Origin: Neelides folsomi | Lineage: Eukaryota; Arthropoda; Collembola; Neelipleona; Neelidae | Assembly: GCA_034687125.1 (NCBI GenBank) | Contig: JAQGBZ010000530.1 | Location: 1-34,758 of the forward strand | Direction: 5' to 3' | Length of the DNA: 34,758 nucleotides | Part shown: positions 21,344 through 33,400 of the stretch, piece after piece | Numbering within the stretch: position 1 is the stretch's first letter | Layout of the letters: the number at the start of each line of letters is the position of its first letter | Notes under the pieces: generated by a model | Databases searched by the model: none | Told to the model about the DNA's origin: nothing | The model's input: the letters and a program-made list of their open reading frames with translations, nothing else | Translations under genes and position numbers: made by a program

Positions 21344-22816
21344 ATGGGCCCCCTCGCCCCCCTCGCCTGCCTGCTCCTCCTCCATGGTGAGTAGAGGCCC
21401 GTTCCGGGATGCTCGGCCCGTTCCGGAATCCGGCCCGGCCCGACCCCAGCAACAGTTCCCCTCATTAATATCGATCGGGGGGACTCCCCCTTTGTCTTTC
21501 AGGGGCGGGGGCAGTGAGCTGGGAGGACTGGTGGACCTACGACGGCATTTCCGGTACTCCCCTCCAAACCTCAATTAACCCCTCACCAGCCCACCCTCTC
21601 CACAGGCCCTGCTTTCTGGGGACTCATTAACCCCGACTGGAGTCTTTGTTCCCGTGGCCGGAGGCAATCGCCCGTAGATCTAGACCCGTCCCGGATACTC
21701 TTCGACCCCAACCTCCGCCTCATCCACATTGACAAGACCCGGGTGAGTTTTAAATTCTTTTTATCTCGGTCTGGAAAAACTTTCCCCTTTCACCCTCGAG
21801 CTTTCACCGCTTTTACCCGCTTTCCCCAATTCTTTCCCCTGTACTTTCCCCAACCACGAAGCTTTCCCTTCTCCAACGGGCCAAAGTGGGCTAAACGGGT
21901 TTTCTCGGGTTTCCGGGTTTCCAGGTGAGCGGGGTGATTCGGAACACGGGCCATGGGGTGGTTTTCGGTCTCATTGACGAAGTCGGGCCAAAGATTACAG
22001 GCGGGCCACTATCCTATACATACTCATTCCACGAACTCGTTCTCCACTTTGGTCTTCGGGACGACGGGGGGTCGGAGCATTCAGTGGCGGGGAAAGCGTT
22101 TCCCGCCGAGCTTCAACTCTACGGCTTTAACTCGGAGCTCCACGGGAATTGGAGCGAGGCGGCGGGGGCTCCCGGGGGCCTCGTGGCCGTCTCTGTCCTT
22201 CTCCAACTCGGCGATCTTTCTAATCCCGAGCTCCGTCTGCTCACGGATCAACTAGGGCGAATCCGTTACGGGGGCGAAGCGTCTTCAGTGGAGCGGATCA
22301 GCCTGGCCGCTCTTCTCCCAAGCACAGACCAGTTCATTACATATGAAGGATCGAGTACAAGTCCCGACTGTGCGGAAACAGTCACATGGATCGTCCTCAA
22401 CAAGCCGATTTACATCACCAAGCAGCAGCTCGTAGCCCTCCGACGTCTCGTCCAAGGGGATGAGAATTTTCCTCGTGGACCGCTCGGTCCCAACTCCCGC
22501 CCACCACAACAACTTCACCATCGTGTCCTCAGGACAAATATTCGTCACCAGGTGAGTGATGAATTTTTCCAATACTCAACGTAAAGTATCAGTATATATT
22601 ATTTAAGTACCTAGAGTGTGTTTACATAGATTTTCACATATAATGTTAATGCTATTTACTTAAATAAGCTGCTTACCTTCTATTGATACTTACCTTAGAG
22701 AAGTATTCTTATTACCTTCAAGTGGATCGGTATATGTGTAATGGATGGTATTGTAGGGCGGGGAATGCGGGCCGCCGCGGGAGGTGCGTTACTCAGGTGA
22801 TGCTCCGCGAGTATGA
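21344..22816 (+). CDS. Carbonic anhydrase-related protein, CA10/CA11 type (acatalytic, secreted)
   Basis: Five exons: 21344-21386, 21503-21553, 21606-21742, 21925-22551 and 22757-22816. They encode 305 residues. A signal peptide (MGPLAPLACLLLLHGAGA) is followed by VSWEDWWTYDGISGPAFWGL, DWSLCSRGRRQSPVDLDPSR and a whole alpha-carbonic-anhydrase domain. It is of the CA10/11 branch, whose vertebrate members are secreted ligands of neurexins. Two of the three zinc-binding histidines are gone: the QFHFHWG site reads ELVLHFG (first His is Val) and AELHLVHW reads AELQLYGF (His is Gln), so it should not hydrate CO2. Cysteines in LCSRG and SPDCAET fit the family's internal disulfide, and GGECGPP near the end matches the C-terminal Cys region. 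Reading through the last exon stops at 22814-22816. Alternatively the GT at 22797 is spliced to an AG at about 22830, adding about 33 residues and ending at 22932. Codons and introns are GC-rich, unlike the flanks. Confidence 0.88.
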
Positions 22817-25725
22817 CGGGAGACTCATTAGGCGGGCAGCCGGCCGCTCCCACGGCCACTCTCATCACTCAGCCGTCAGCGGAGCCGCTTCAAAGGATTC
22901 CTGTTGCTCCCATCGATCGACGATCGGAGTAATAAAGGGCGGGGATCGACACACTCGCTGGTTCCTCGTCACTCTTTCTCGATAATCTCTGTTATTGTTC
23001 CATCTTCTCCGGGCGTTGAATGTAGGCGGCCACGAGCGCCCCTTCGCCTCATTAGCCCCATCAACGGAGTCTTGGAATGGGTCGGATCCCCAACTTTGGT
23101 TTTGCTCTTAATTATCTCATACTAGTAAAGAGCCCGAGAAAAATGCCTCCTGTTACATCAAATGAAAATGTAGTTTACACTCTAAGAGAAAGTTATTTTT
23201 GCCAAAGGAAAAGTTTTTCTTCGCAAAAGTGCGCTGTTGGGGAAGGAGCAAAGTTTGAAAGTATCAAATATCTCCAACAACCCTTTTCCTATGTATTTAT
23301 GTAAGGCGGCGAATTTGAAGTATCAGCTATCATGAACTCAGGACCGTATAATGTATCCGCTCATGGAAGAGGATTTAATTAGCAAATTTACCGTAGGGCC
23401 CCTTTTTCCTCTTCAAACGGAGAAAAAAACGTAATCACTTAAACTCATATCAAATAACATATCACTACTTTACTTACTTTCTGATGAGATAACACAACCA
23501 AGTTCTGTCAAAGACATTATAGATTAAAAACACTTTTTCAACAGAATCAAAAAAAACAAAATTCTTTCCATACATCACATCCATTCGCACAGAACACATC
23601 CGACCTCCTCCCGCACATACCAAATGCCTTTCCAAGATGAGGTAAAAGAGGGTGAGCGGATTTTGTATGTGGAACACTGCGGTCGTCGTTCTTTCACTTT
23701 CTCCGCTCTTCTGCCCCGTCGTCTCCTCCGATCCGAAAGGGAAGTAACGAGGCCCGCATAAGTATCAAGAGACGTCTCTGGTTATGTAACTTTCCCCGTC
23801 TTGTTCTCCTCCTCAATTCGGCTTATCAGCTCCTTTGGGAAGATCCCGTTCCGAGATACCCCAAACCATCCCGAGACTCTTATTAGGGAACGGAGAAACT
23901 TCAAAGGACACATTTCCCTATCAAGATTCGGGGTCAGGAGCTTATCGTCACTCCGTGTGGAGCCCCGCGATCCCCGTCGCTTGTCAAATCCTCCCCCTAA
24001 TTATAAAGGGCAACTATTCAATCCGGATTTGGATCTCCCATGCTTTTACTTTCCTCCTCCGACTTCAAATACTTCTCCTAATAACCTCGGCCCACAAAGG
24101 ACTTCAAAGGCCCTCCCATTTCGCCTGGCTAAGGGAAATGGACAGGAAAAATTGGGCTGGAGTCTCATGGACCCACGGCCCCACTTCAAAAATTACTTCA
24201 GCTATGAAAATAAAGAGCCGATAGATGATATTTATTCTCAAAATATTAAAGTTCATTTAAAGGGAGATTAATATTATGCGAACATCTGTTTGCTTTTATG
24301 CCCGCCCAACTCCCACTCACAAAACTATTAATGCTACTTCGTATGTTGTTATTATTCATATCAAATCCATATCATATATAAATTCCACACATTCGATGAG
24401 GATCCACTTTGACAATGTCGGGGATTAGGGTGGATATGAAACGTGAAGCTCTTCGGCTCCCCAAGTTTATTCATCCCTTTTCATCTCGCGAGCTTCGAAG
24501 CTCAACTCACATACGACCCATATGAGCCCTACGCACACACACGGCTAATATCTTTGGATAAAGATTGAAGGTTGATAAATACAATGAAAAATATGAACAT
24601 CCCCTTGCAACTCTTCCTATCTCATTTTAGAATAAATCACGTAGAAAGTACTTATGTTGTAAATACATAGATTTCAAGATATTACTTTCCAAACCACATA
24701 CGAAATACTAGAGGAATTTCATTTTCCATTTTGAAACAACTGATATTTTTGATCAATATTTGTTAAGACTAAAATCAAATTAAAATGCACTCCCATAAAT
24801 TCTTGCCAGAACATGGTTAATATGTACTTAATGGGTAATACGAATAATGCATGATTACTTTCAATGTACTAATCGTGTAGTGTTTTAATGGCTAGTAACA
24901 TGCACATACATATGACCATTGGAGTATAACATGCATTTGAGTGCATGAATTACTTATTATAAATATGTAGTTATACTCGTATTAAAGAATCCAAGAATAA
25001 ATTCAATTTAAAGAATCAATTTGATGAATGGATGATATTGAAATTTTAAATGCATTATATACGATACAATATATTATTTATATGAAATTATACAAGAATG
25101 TAACCACTTATAACTACAAAGCTATATCAATATGATAATTAAATATAAATTATCAATAGAAGAATTCAATGAAATAAATAAATATTGCATTAGCATCATT
25201 ATCATATAGCATAACAGTTTTAAACTATTAGGGCTATAAATTCTAAAATTTAATATTTATAAGTATTACATAAATTTTTAACTATCATTATGTAATTATG
25301 TATTTAACAACATCCACTCTTTAACATTTGATGAACATGAGATGGGAAGTATGGGAGTTTATCTTATCTCATCAGACGCATAATGAAAAATTATGATAAA
25401 GTGTCTCTCCTCCAACTTCTTTCCAGCTCCCATAACATTGGAATGTTACGAGGAAGCATTACACCATTTTACATCACCAGATGATGAACATTGGGTAGGG
25501 GGGAATGGAGTAAATAACTAGAGCAGCAAAAGGTAAAATTCCCAATGTACTCGACGATAATGAAAAGAGTAGCACATGGCGTACTTGATTCCGAAGGTTG
25601 CATTAAAATGAAGCAAAGAAGCTGACAAACACAAGAGCCGGCAATTGAAGCGTTAAGGAAGAGGGCAATAAAGTAGGAGTGGAATCGGGAAGTGAATTTG
25701 AGGGTGGAATCCCGGTTTTGTGAAA
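22817..25725. other. Intergenic region, GC-rich part then AT-rich part
   Basis: An AATAAA at 22931-22936 probably ends the CA10-like transcript. To about 24.5 kb the sequence is fairly GC-rich and pyrimidine-biased, with overlapping open frames (23801-24271 and 23835-24224) that lack family motifs. The longer one has no ATG at its first codon. From about 24.55 to 25.4 kb the DNA is AT-rich again. A short CA run lies near 24532-24543. No gene is called. Confidence 0.45.
22931..22936 (+). terminator. AATAAA polyadenylation signal, CA10-like gene
   Basis: AATAAA lies about 115 bp after the predicted stop at 22816. It also overlaps the stop of the alternative last exon (TAA at 22930-22932), so either C-terminus would use it. 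Confidence 0.5.
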
Positions 25726-28191
25726 ATGGAGATGGTTGTTGGTGGACTGGCTGCAGTCGGTGCAGGTAAATAATTGATTTCCCCATTTGAAGAGATACAA
25801 AACCCAAGGAGCCCTATGGTTTCACAGGCACATTTTCAAACCCTCTGGAAGTGGTGAAGATCCGAATGCAGCTTCAAGGGGAACTCCTTGCTCGAGGGAA
25901 ATACGTTGTCCATTACAGGTACATTTCCTATTCTCTCCCAACCTGATAACTTTATTCCCGCAATTTTAACAATCTATGGTCTTATTCCAGAAATGTCTTC
26001 CATGCCTTCTTCACGATTGGAAAAAGAGAGGTGGAGTATAAGACCCTGCTTACGTATTCCATTTTTCTCTTATTCATATAACGGGTCTTTTGACATTATT
26101 TGTCACATGGAGGAAGGAACTCCCTTGTATCTTATTTCATCTCCCACCCTAATAGAATCCCTTAATATATTTATGTAGACGAATGTATAGGCATTATTCC
26201 AAATGTACCATACATTTTCCCAGCCACCACCACTATCTTTGCATAATGCAAGGAGTATACCAATTGGATTCAATTCTTTCTATATACCAATTTCAAGCTT
26301 AAATTTAAAGGCAGTAAAACTAAACCTTATAACTGCAAATTCAAATAGGATCCTTTTTTCGTTTTTATCTCTTCAAGGGATGATCATAATTTCATAATAT
26401 TCAACTAATATAGATTTATTTTTTAAAATATATTTTTCATGGTTCAATCTCGTGATTTGAATTCATTTTTATAAAAGTATTTTTTATATCAGACAATTCA
26501 GAACCTTCTAGATCTTTTAGATATTTGATCCATTAAAATTGTAAAAATATTCCGATACGATCATTTATTGCTTTTGGAATGTATTGCAGGGGATCTTGGC
26601 ACTTCAGAAAGGTCTCGTCCCGGCGCTCTACTACCAATTTGTATGTAATTTCATTTCCCCCCAAAGGGGCTCCCAACTTCAGCTTTTCCCCAGGTGATGA
26701 ACGGGACGCGACTGGGACTCTTCGACTACGCCGACAAGGCCGGGCTCACACGGAACAAAGACGGGAAAGTGAGCGGTTTGAAGAGTTGGGGCGTCGGGGC
26801 GTCCGCGGGGGCTGCGGGGGCCATCGTTGCCTCGCCGTTCTATCTCATCAAGACCCAGCTGCAGTCAAAGTCGAACGTGGAGACGATCGCCGTCGGACAC
26901 CAACACGAAGTGAAGAACATGAGCTCGGCCCTTGTGCAAATATTCCGGACCCATGGAGTCCGAGGGCTTTGGAGGGGAACTTCGAGTCAAGTTTCTCGGA
27001 TGATTGTCTCCTCGTCCATTCAGCTCGTCTTCTTTCAAAAGTCCTTAGGTGAGGAGGGAACAATGGGACTTTTATATATAAAATATTAGGCTCAAACAAG
27101 ATAAATAGTTGATGGGCCGGGACTGCCCGAGGTAAATACACTTTATCTCAGAGTCAACTTATAGATTCCTTATGTCTTCACCATTGTGCGATTTGGCTTA
27201 CAAGGTGGGTGAATAGAGGTACAATTGTTACAATGGATATATTATGTCGCAATAGATCAGGTAAAATGTAGTCCAAGAACACATTAGTTTCTTTGCTTCT
27301 CTTATGTATGGTACATTGTATATACATACCATACCTTATGTATACTTACTTAAATACTTAGCATGTATGGATATATGGTAAGTATAAGAATGAAATTACA
27401 CAAGTAATATTTGTACTGTACAATACATATTGTATAAGTACAGGTATGTAATATACTCATAGTATGTATGCTTAAATATATGGTACATTAGTGGATTTAT
27501 CTCTGAAGAACGGAGGATGTATGGAGGGTCTTTAATGTACCAGGTTGTATATGAGAAGAGCGTTTATTTATCCTTTTCCTTCTCCGCCCTCCAGAGTTCG
27601 TGAGATCAAAGAAGATTTTCCCAGAGAGACGATGGGAAAATGCATTTATGGCAAGTTTATTTTCAAGTGTCTTTGTCGCAATTGGAATGGCTCCGGTGGA
27701 TCTCATAGCCACGAGAATTTATAATCAAGGGATTGATTCAGCGGGAAAAGGTAAAAGTTTCTTTAGCCCACTTTCAACCTGCACAACTTTATGATAAAAA
27801 ACATTTCCCCAACTTCGGGGCTCACTTTCCACCCGGGTGTGAATGGGAGGATCCTCGGAGTGTTTCTCTCCCCTTTCACAGGAAGAACAAGAGGAAACTA
27901 TAAATGCAAGGATGCATTGTAATGTTTCGGATCAACTTTGAGTCCAAAGTTGAGCCCTTCAATTTGATGCGTAAAAATGTTTTATTTATGCCCTTAGGCC
28001 TCGTTTATAGTTCAATCTTTGATTGTGCGAGGAAAATCCATCACGAGGAAGGGCTGTATGGATTCTTCAAGGGATGGACTGCGAATTACTTTCGTCTTGG
28101 CCCCCATCTCGTTCTCCTATTTGTTTTCTGGGACCAACTGAGATATTATCAAGAATCTATTCTCCAACCCCGACTCCGAAGAAGCTCTTAA
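25726..28191 (+). CDS. Mitochondrial carrier, SLC25A34/A35 type
   Basis: Eight exons: 25726-25765, 25828-25918, 25991-26030, 26590-26640, 26694-27048, 27595-27750, 27882-27918 and 28011-28191. They encode 316 residues, the normal carrier size. SLC25 proteins swap metabolites across the mitochondrial inner membrane. All three repeats are present. Repeat 1 has [20 protein letters not shown], with the canonical P-x-E-x-x-K. Repeat 2 has [13 protein letters not shown]. Here Tyr replaces the acidic residue, as in the SLC25A34/35 group (SPF-[FY]-LIKTQLQ). Repeat 3 has [16 protein letters not shown], again the A34/35 form with ATRIYNQ. Matrix-helix phrases [37 protein letters not shown] and [20 protein letters not shown] are also intact. 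The transported substrate of A34/35 is poorly defined; yeast Oac1, an oxaloacetate/sulfate carrier, is a relative. TMEM223 follows 411 bp downstream on the same strand. I see no sign of decay. Confidence 0.93.
27296..27490. repeat. RY-rich inverted-repeat stretch in carrier intron 5
   Basis: GTATGGTA (27306-27313) and TACCATAC (27327-27334) form a perfect inverted repeat. Further GTAC/GTATG/TACATA words crowd the next 150 bp, including a TGTAC..GTACA hairpin near 27413-27443. This lies inside the 546-bp intron 27049-27594. It may be a degraded microsatellite or a MITE remnant. Confidence 0.45.
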
Positions 28192-28602
28192 TATTAAAGC
28201 CAAATAAATCATGATTATCTCAAACTAGTTATCTAAGAGTGAAAGTTCTCCTTATTTCCAATTCTTCCATTGTTTAGGGGCCTTAATCATCCGCCCGCCT
28301 CCACACCCTTCATAATGCATTCAGACCCAAATGTCTGTATCTGTTCGGGTGGGTCATATTTCAGCTTCGGATGTTCAGGAGCTGAATGGACTGTCTCCCG
28401 CCCTATATGTGCATAAACTTCAATTTATTACTCCGAAAGTTCTCAAGTATCAAATCCGCTCCGGTCTTCTTCCTCCACCTTATGAATATTCATTGTTACT
28501 CTCCGAGGTTACTGAATATTTAAATTACTTTCTTACTCCCTCCATAAAAAAGAGCTGGAAGAGGTTTAGTTATTTTTTATCAATTCGGTATTTTTCTAAA
28601 TT
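28192..28602. other. Short spacer between SLC25 and TMEM223
   Basis: It holds the AATAAA of the carrier gene at 28203-28208, 12 bp after its stop. The plus-strand frame at 28331-28801 runs out of frame into TMEM223 and has no family signal. The TMEM223 promoter is presumably here; no TATA box is clear. Confidence 0.5.
28203..28208 (+). terminator. AATAAA polyadenylation signal, SLC25 gene
   Basis: AATAAA begins 12 bp past the stop codon at 28189-28191. Confidence 0.45.
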
Positions 28603-29937
28603 ATGGCAATATCAAAGATCAGTTGGTCGTTGGGCAGGCCGAGGATCGGTTTGGTTCCAAGGGCCAACTGTGGCATCGGATTGTATGGGAAATTGGGCCT
28701 TAGAAGAACCTCGACGTTTCCCCTTGTGCTCAAGCCGGTTAAAAATGCAGGAACTTTCCGGAAACAATTCTCCACACTTGAGGACCAAGGCGGAATACTA
28801 ATATTCCAACAAGACCATCCCATAGCGAAGAATCTCATAAGCATCCTTGGGTGGATTGGGGGCTACTTCTTCGGAACAATTGGGCGTAAGCCTTTACAAC
28901 TATTCAATCCCCTATAGACCATTAGTTCACAAAGGGGTTGGGAAATCTTTAAATCATCACCGTATTGATAAAACACCGCAGTGTTGCTAATCCTTGGGAG
29001 GAACGAGCCAATCCCGCCCGAATACTTCAACGATATCCCCCAATGGAGGAAGGACTTTGGAGAATCCAAGTTTAGAGTCATTCTTGGAGCGGTTTATCTT
29101 CTAAACGGTAAGATCAATATGTGTTATTATATCCACTTCAAATCTAATTAATTGGCAATTTTAAATTACTTTTCTTACATAAAGTTTCCACAATGCTTTT
29201 TCATAGATCACCTTCTACACATAACAAGAACTTATTTACTATGAATCTAACTATTTATGACATTTATGAGTATAATCAAATGTGACTTCTGTATACTAAC
29301 ATATAACTACTTTTAACGTATAATTAATCAGTAATTGCTCATTATAATATCAAGCTTCATTTAACTTTTCTTTAAGTTTTACTTTCCTTTTAGCATTACA
29401 GTGTACTATGTAAGATATACTTAGGTAATGTTGGTAGTAAAAAGTTGAATAAAGTTGAGTCAAGCTTTTAGAAATGTAAGATGTTAAATATAAAAGCTGA
29501 TCATTAATTCAGTATTTTCTATACGACATAGCTTTCCTCCTTGGTCGAACGGCGTTCAGTTGGGTCTCAAGAAGCATTCTCTACCTTCGGTTGTCAAAAG
29601 ATCACAAGCAGTTGAACGTGGAAACTTACTCTCCTTTCTTCATGTTCTTTGCTTCTCAGAGGACCGTTCCACTCGACTCGGTATTGATCCCTTTGGAATC
29701 GAATTGAGCTATTTAACTCTACTTCCCTCTTGCTCTCTAACCAGCTCCTTTGATTACCCTGGCGTGTAAACCTTACTTTGCATTAATCATTAGGTGTCAA
29801 TTAAATACGCTGGGAAGAGAATGGGGCTCAGGATTGGGGAAGAGAAATTTATATACGTCTTGAACTCGCACAAGGCCACGTTCCCAAACCCAGAGCTATT
29901 TAAGAAAACCGTCGCCGCGAGACCAACAATCCCATGA
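28603..29937 (+). CDS. TMEM223: TMEM223, mitochondrial inner-membrane protein
   Basis: Four exons: 28603-28885, 28982-29107, 29532-29680 and 29794-29937. They encode 233 residues (about 200 in vertebrates). TMEM223 is a two-pass mitochondrial inner-membrane protein linked to assembly of cytochrome c oxidase. The first 50 residues are basic, with Arg/Lys and almost no acids until about residue 60, as in a mitochondrial targeting sequence. The family signature follows: GGILIFQQDHP, then a membrane helix at about 77-99. After the loop EPIPPEYFNDIPQWRKDFGE comes a second helix at about 125-145. The C-terminal domain has VETYSPFFMFFASQRTVPLD, VSIKYAGKRMGLRIGEEKFI and FPNPELFKKTV, in the order of the vertebrate protein (TYAPFG.., VPL, FPN.KLF..TV). 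Phases match at all junctions. It is convergent with SON, with 544 bp between the stop codons. Confidence 0.88.
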
Positions 29938-30481
29938 AATCCCTCCCAACAACCCAACAACCAAAAATCCATTAAATGCAAAATATGGCCATGTTTATTC
30001 AAAATGTAAGTACAATGTTAAATTAATTTTTAATTAATCATTTATTCTTTTTCTTCTAGGTCAACATATATCGACAAGTAAATGTAAATTGCTCATTGAT
30101 GAACTAAGACAATGTAAATATTTATAAAAATTTTAATGTCAAATGTATAAGTATGAAATAAGAAAAAATTTATAAGTAGAAATATAAAACTGTAAACATT
30201 CACACATGCCTATATACAAAATTATGTATTTATTATGAAAATCACGACTAAATTTATCGATTGAAATAAAACCGATTTAAATATAAAAACATCATAGTTC
30301 ATAAAATATACCCTTAATGTTAGAGCTCTCATACATAAATAGCACTTTTGATTTTAAAATACAAAGCACTCATGATCTCATGAATAACTAAATAAGCTAT
30401 CCTTTACTACAAAGATGAAATATATTAGTTGAAGGGATTACTTATCAGAAGCATTCTTAAATAAGTAAAAATGTGAAGGTG
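29938..30481. other. Convergent intergenic region, TMEM223 and SON 3' ends
   Basis: No coding exon is seen. ATTAAA at 29971-29976 (plus) could serve TMEM223. TTTATT at 30229-30234 (AATAAA on the minus strand) could serve SON, about 250 bp past its stop. Confidence 0.5.
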
Positions 30482-33400
30482 TTAAGAAAATGGGACTGTT
30501 TGAAGGATATGAGTCGATTGGGCAAAAGTCATTTGAGGTCGCGGTGCAGGGATGGGCGGTGGAGGCGGGGGCGGCATCAATTCCGTTGATGTTGCTTCTC
30601 CATGTACGGTCTTAAGTTGTTCGGGAGCTTGAGGAGTTTTAGTAGGATTGAGGAGTCCAAGACTTTGAAGACAAAAGGCGGCTGCGTTCGCCTTGGCCTC
30701 TTTCTTATTATTAGTCGCGACACAGGGCTGGTATTCGACATCATTAACGACCACTTTGTACACAAACTGTTTCTTATGAGCTGGTCCGTGCTCGAAACAA
30801 AGTTCGAAATATGGTGCACCCCATCGACGCTTGTTGCATAACTCCATTAATGCTGACACCGGATGTTTTCCTTATTTAATATAAGTTTAAATTAATGGAA
30901 TAATTATAAATAAAACTTTATAACTTGATTTGTTTAAACCTCTTTGATCTAAACAATAAAATAGCATTATCTAATAAACTAATAATACTATACGATATAA
31001 AAGATTTCATAATTTCAATTAATGAAAAGTATAGAGATTAATATGAAAAATAAGAGTAAAGTATAGGGTAGAGTTAAAATAAATATATTTACCAGAAAGA
31101 TCATGTGAGAAGGTGAGAGAAACTGGGACTTTCTTCAAGTCGGCAGCAGCTGCCAAACCCTTTTTATCCATCTTGATATCAAGTGCAAGAGGAGCCGTGG
31201 ATCCTTCTTTATTTTTCCCTAATCCCTCTCCCGGCCTCCAGCCCATCTTTTGAAGCAAATGCATTCCCATCCCTCCTTTGACCTCTTTCGCCGTTTTCAA
31301 CTGATCCTTTCGAACCCAAGCTTGAGGACCAGACTGTAAATCTGATTGTGATAAAAACTTTGGTTCTAGCGCTTTCGCTTCAGCCCAAACTTTCATCTGG
31401 AAATATAACGATTTCAATTTTGTAAACATTCGATTAATATGTGTATAATTAATGGTAATATTAAAATTGATAAATCTTAAAATGACCTCTTGAGAAGCCG
31501 CGTCAAGTTGCTTTTGAGCCTCCGAATTCTCAGGATCTTGCGTGAGTTGTCTCATTGCTTTAAGCCTCATTGAAATAATATTCCCTATATCGACGGAGGG
31601 AATTGGTTCCAGACTTATTTCTCCAATATAACTAGGCTTGCTATTATTGCTACTTTGACTGTAACTCATTGGGAGTGCGGGAAGAGGAATATCAGCTGGA
31701 ATAATTTCTTCGACTGGAATTGGTATTTCACTTACAGGTATACTCCCAGCTTCTCCCAGTGGAACAAGTCTAAAGAATAATAATTTTGTTAATTATGTGT
31801 GGATTTAAAACGACCTATTTTATAAGATTTTGACAATATTATAATTTCAAAAAAAATTAAATTTCAACGGAATTGGGCTCATACGCTTTATCAGCATCAG
31901 ACCCTGCAGTTTTCTCAGCTTCACCATCTTTCTCTACAGGTTTCCATTCCAGTTCTTTATATCGATGTTGAGTTCCACTCGACACAGGGAATTTGACCTT
32001 CCTCATTGCATTTTCAATGGCTAGCTCCTGAGGAGTCCTCACAGGCAATGGAATAGCATTCCGAATATTGAGAGTGATTTGAGGCATAGGCCGCTCTTTG
32101 ATTTGAAATGGATGATGAATGAAGTTGGCAGGGTCAGGGAGTCCTTGGCCTTCGTCATCATCGCTGTCTGATCCTAATTTGTCTCCTTTTGCATCCGCTT
32201 TGACCAGTTTTCGACAATAATCCGTGAGTTCATCAACGCTTTTCCCTCCTGCTTTAATTGCCACAATTTGATTCCTTGTGAAGATGTCTGTGGGGAGAAC
32301 TCCTTGTTTTAGAAGTTTTGAAGCATTTTTTCTGGCTATTTGAAGAAGCTTCTTTTTATCAATCACATCATCTCCAGTGCGACCTGATCTTGATCTCGAT
32401 CTTGAACGAGATCTGGATCGACTGTATGATCTATTCCTATGAGACGAATGAGATCGTGATCTTCTTTTTCTGGAACTTGAGCTCGAACTGTAAACAAAAA
32501 TTGAATGTTAAATGTTAATTAATTAAATAAATGGCCAATCAAATAAATTAAATATAGAAATAATAGAATGATAAATTAACATTTAATTTTAGTTAAGTTA
32601 TATTTGTATATACATATTAATGATAAAGTAATGTTTAAGACTTACGATTTGCCGTGTCTTTTATATCTTTCTTCTGACCTCTCGTCCCGTTTCTCATATT
32701 TTCTTTCACTGTAACTCGAAGAAGTGTAATGGGCTTCTCGCCGATATCCATCTTTTTCTTCAATGACTCTGAAATCGCTTGATATTCTTCGCTCGTTGAA
32801 ATGATCATAAGAATGTCTAGAATGAGAGGAACTTTGTCTAAATTCATCCTCAGGATGTTCACCGTGCCTCTTTTCAATCACATTATTGTATAAAAATTCA
32901 GGTGCCCCGAGTGGGAATTCATCTTTTGGTCTGTGACTGTGTTCTTTATGAGGTCGTTCGCCCCGCGATTTACGATGTTCATTTTTTGATTTATAGTGAG
33001 GATTATCTTTTGATTCACTGTGACGATCTCTTGCAGTTTCATAATAATCTTCCGGAGGTGCAGTTTTGTAAATTGATTCTTCAATTGTTTCGTTTTTATA
33101 AGCTGTTTCGTATAATTTTGCGAGGTGGTTGAAAACGCTCTTTTTCTTTTCCATAACCTCTTCGTATTTGGCAACGAAGTCATCGTCACCGAGGTCTTTG
33201 ACTTTGGAACCCTTTTTCTTTGACTTTGAGGATTTAGAACTCACAACTTCTTTCTTTTTCTTTTTCTTTATTTTTAACTCTTTAGAGACTTTAGACACTT
33301 TCGATGATTTCTCCTTTCTTTTCTTCTTCTTATGTAACTTGTGGGCTTTTGGACCCTCAGCCTTCTTTTCATTTATTGGGTGATTTAGTGACGGATTTTC

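Noticed and set aside
21165..21578. Several overlapping open frames on both strands near the CA10-like start
   Set aside because: They reflect low stop-codon density in GC-rich DNA. They overlap exons 1 and 2 of the CA10-like gene and are rich in Gly/Arg/Pro with no domain.
23801..24271. Long plus-strand open frame (156 codons) with a second frame inside it (23835-24224)
   Set aside because: The first codon is not ATG, the composition follows the GC-rich background, two frames are open at once, and no motif or family resemblance is visible.
28331..28801. 156-codon plus-strand frame before and over TMEM223
   Set aside because: It runs out of frame across TMEM223 exon 1, whose family match is clear, and its unique part shows no signature.
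31857..31884. Early stop of SON at 31857 suggesting a separate gene
   Set aside because: A good GTATGA donor at 31884 splices in phase to the exon at 31769, giving the expected continuation into the G-patch and dsRBM.
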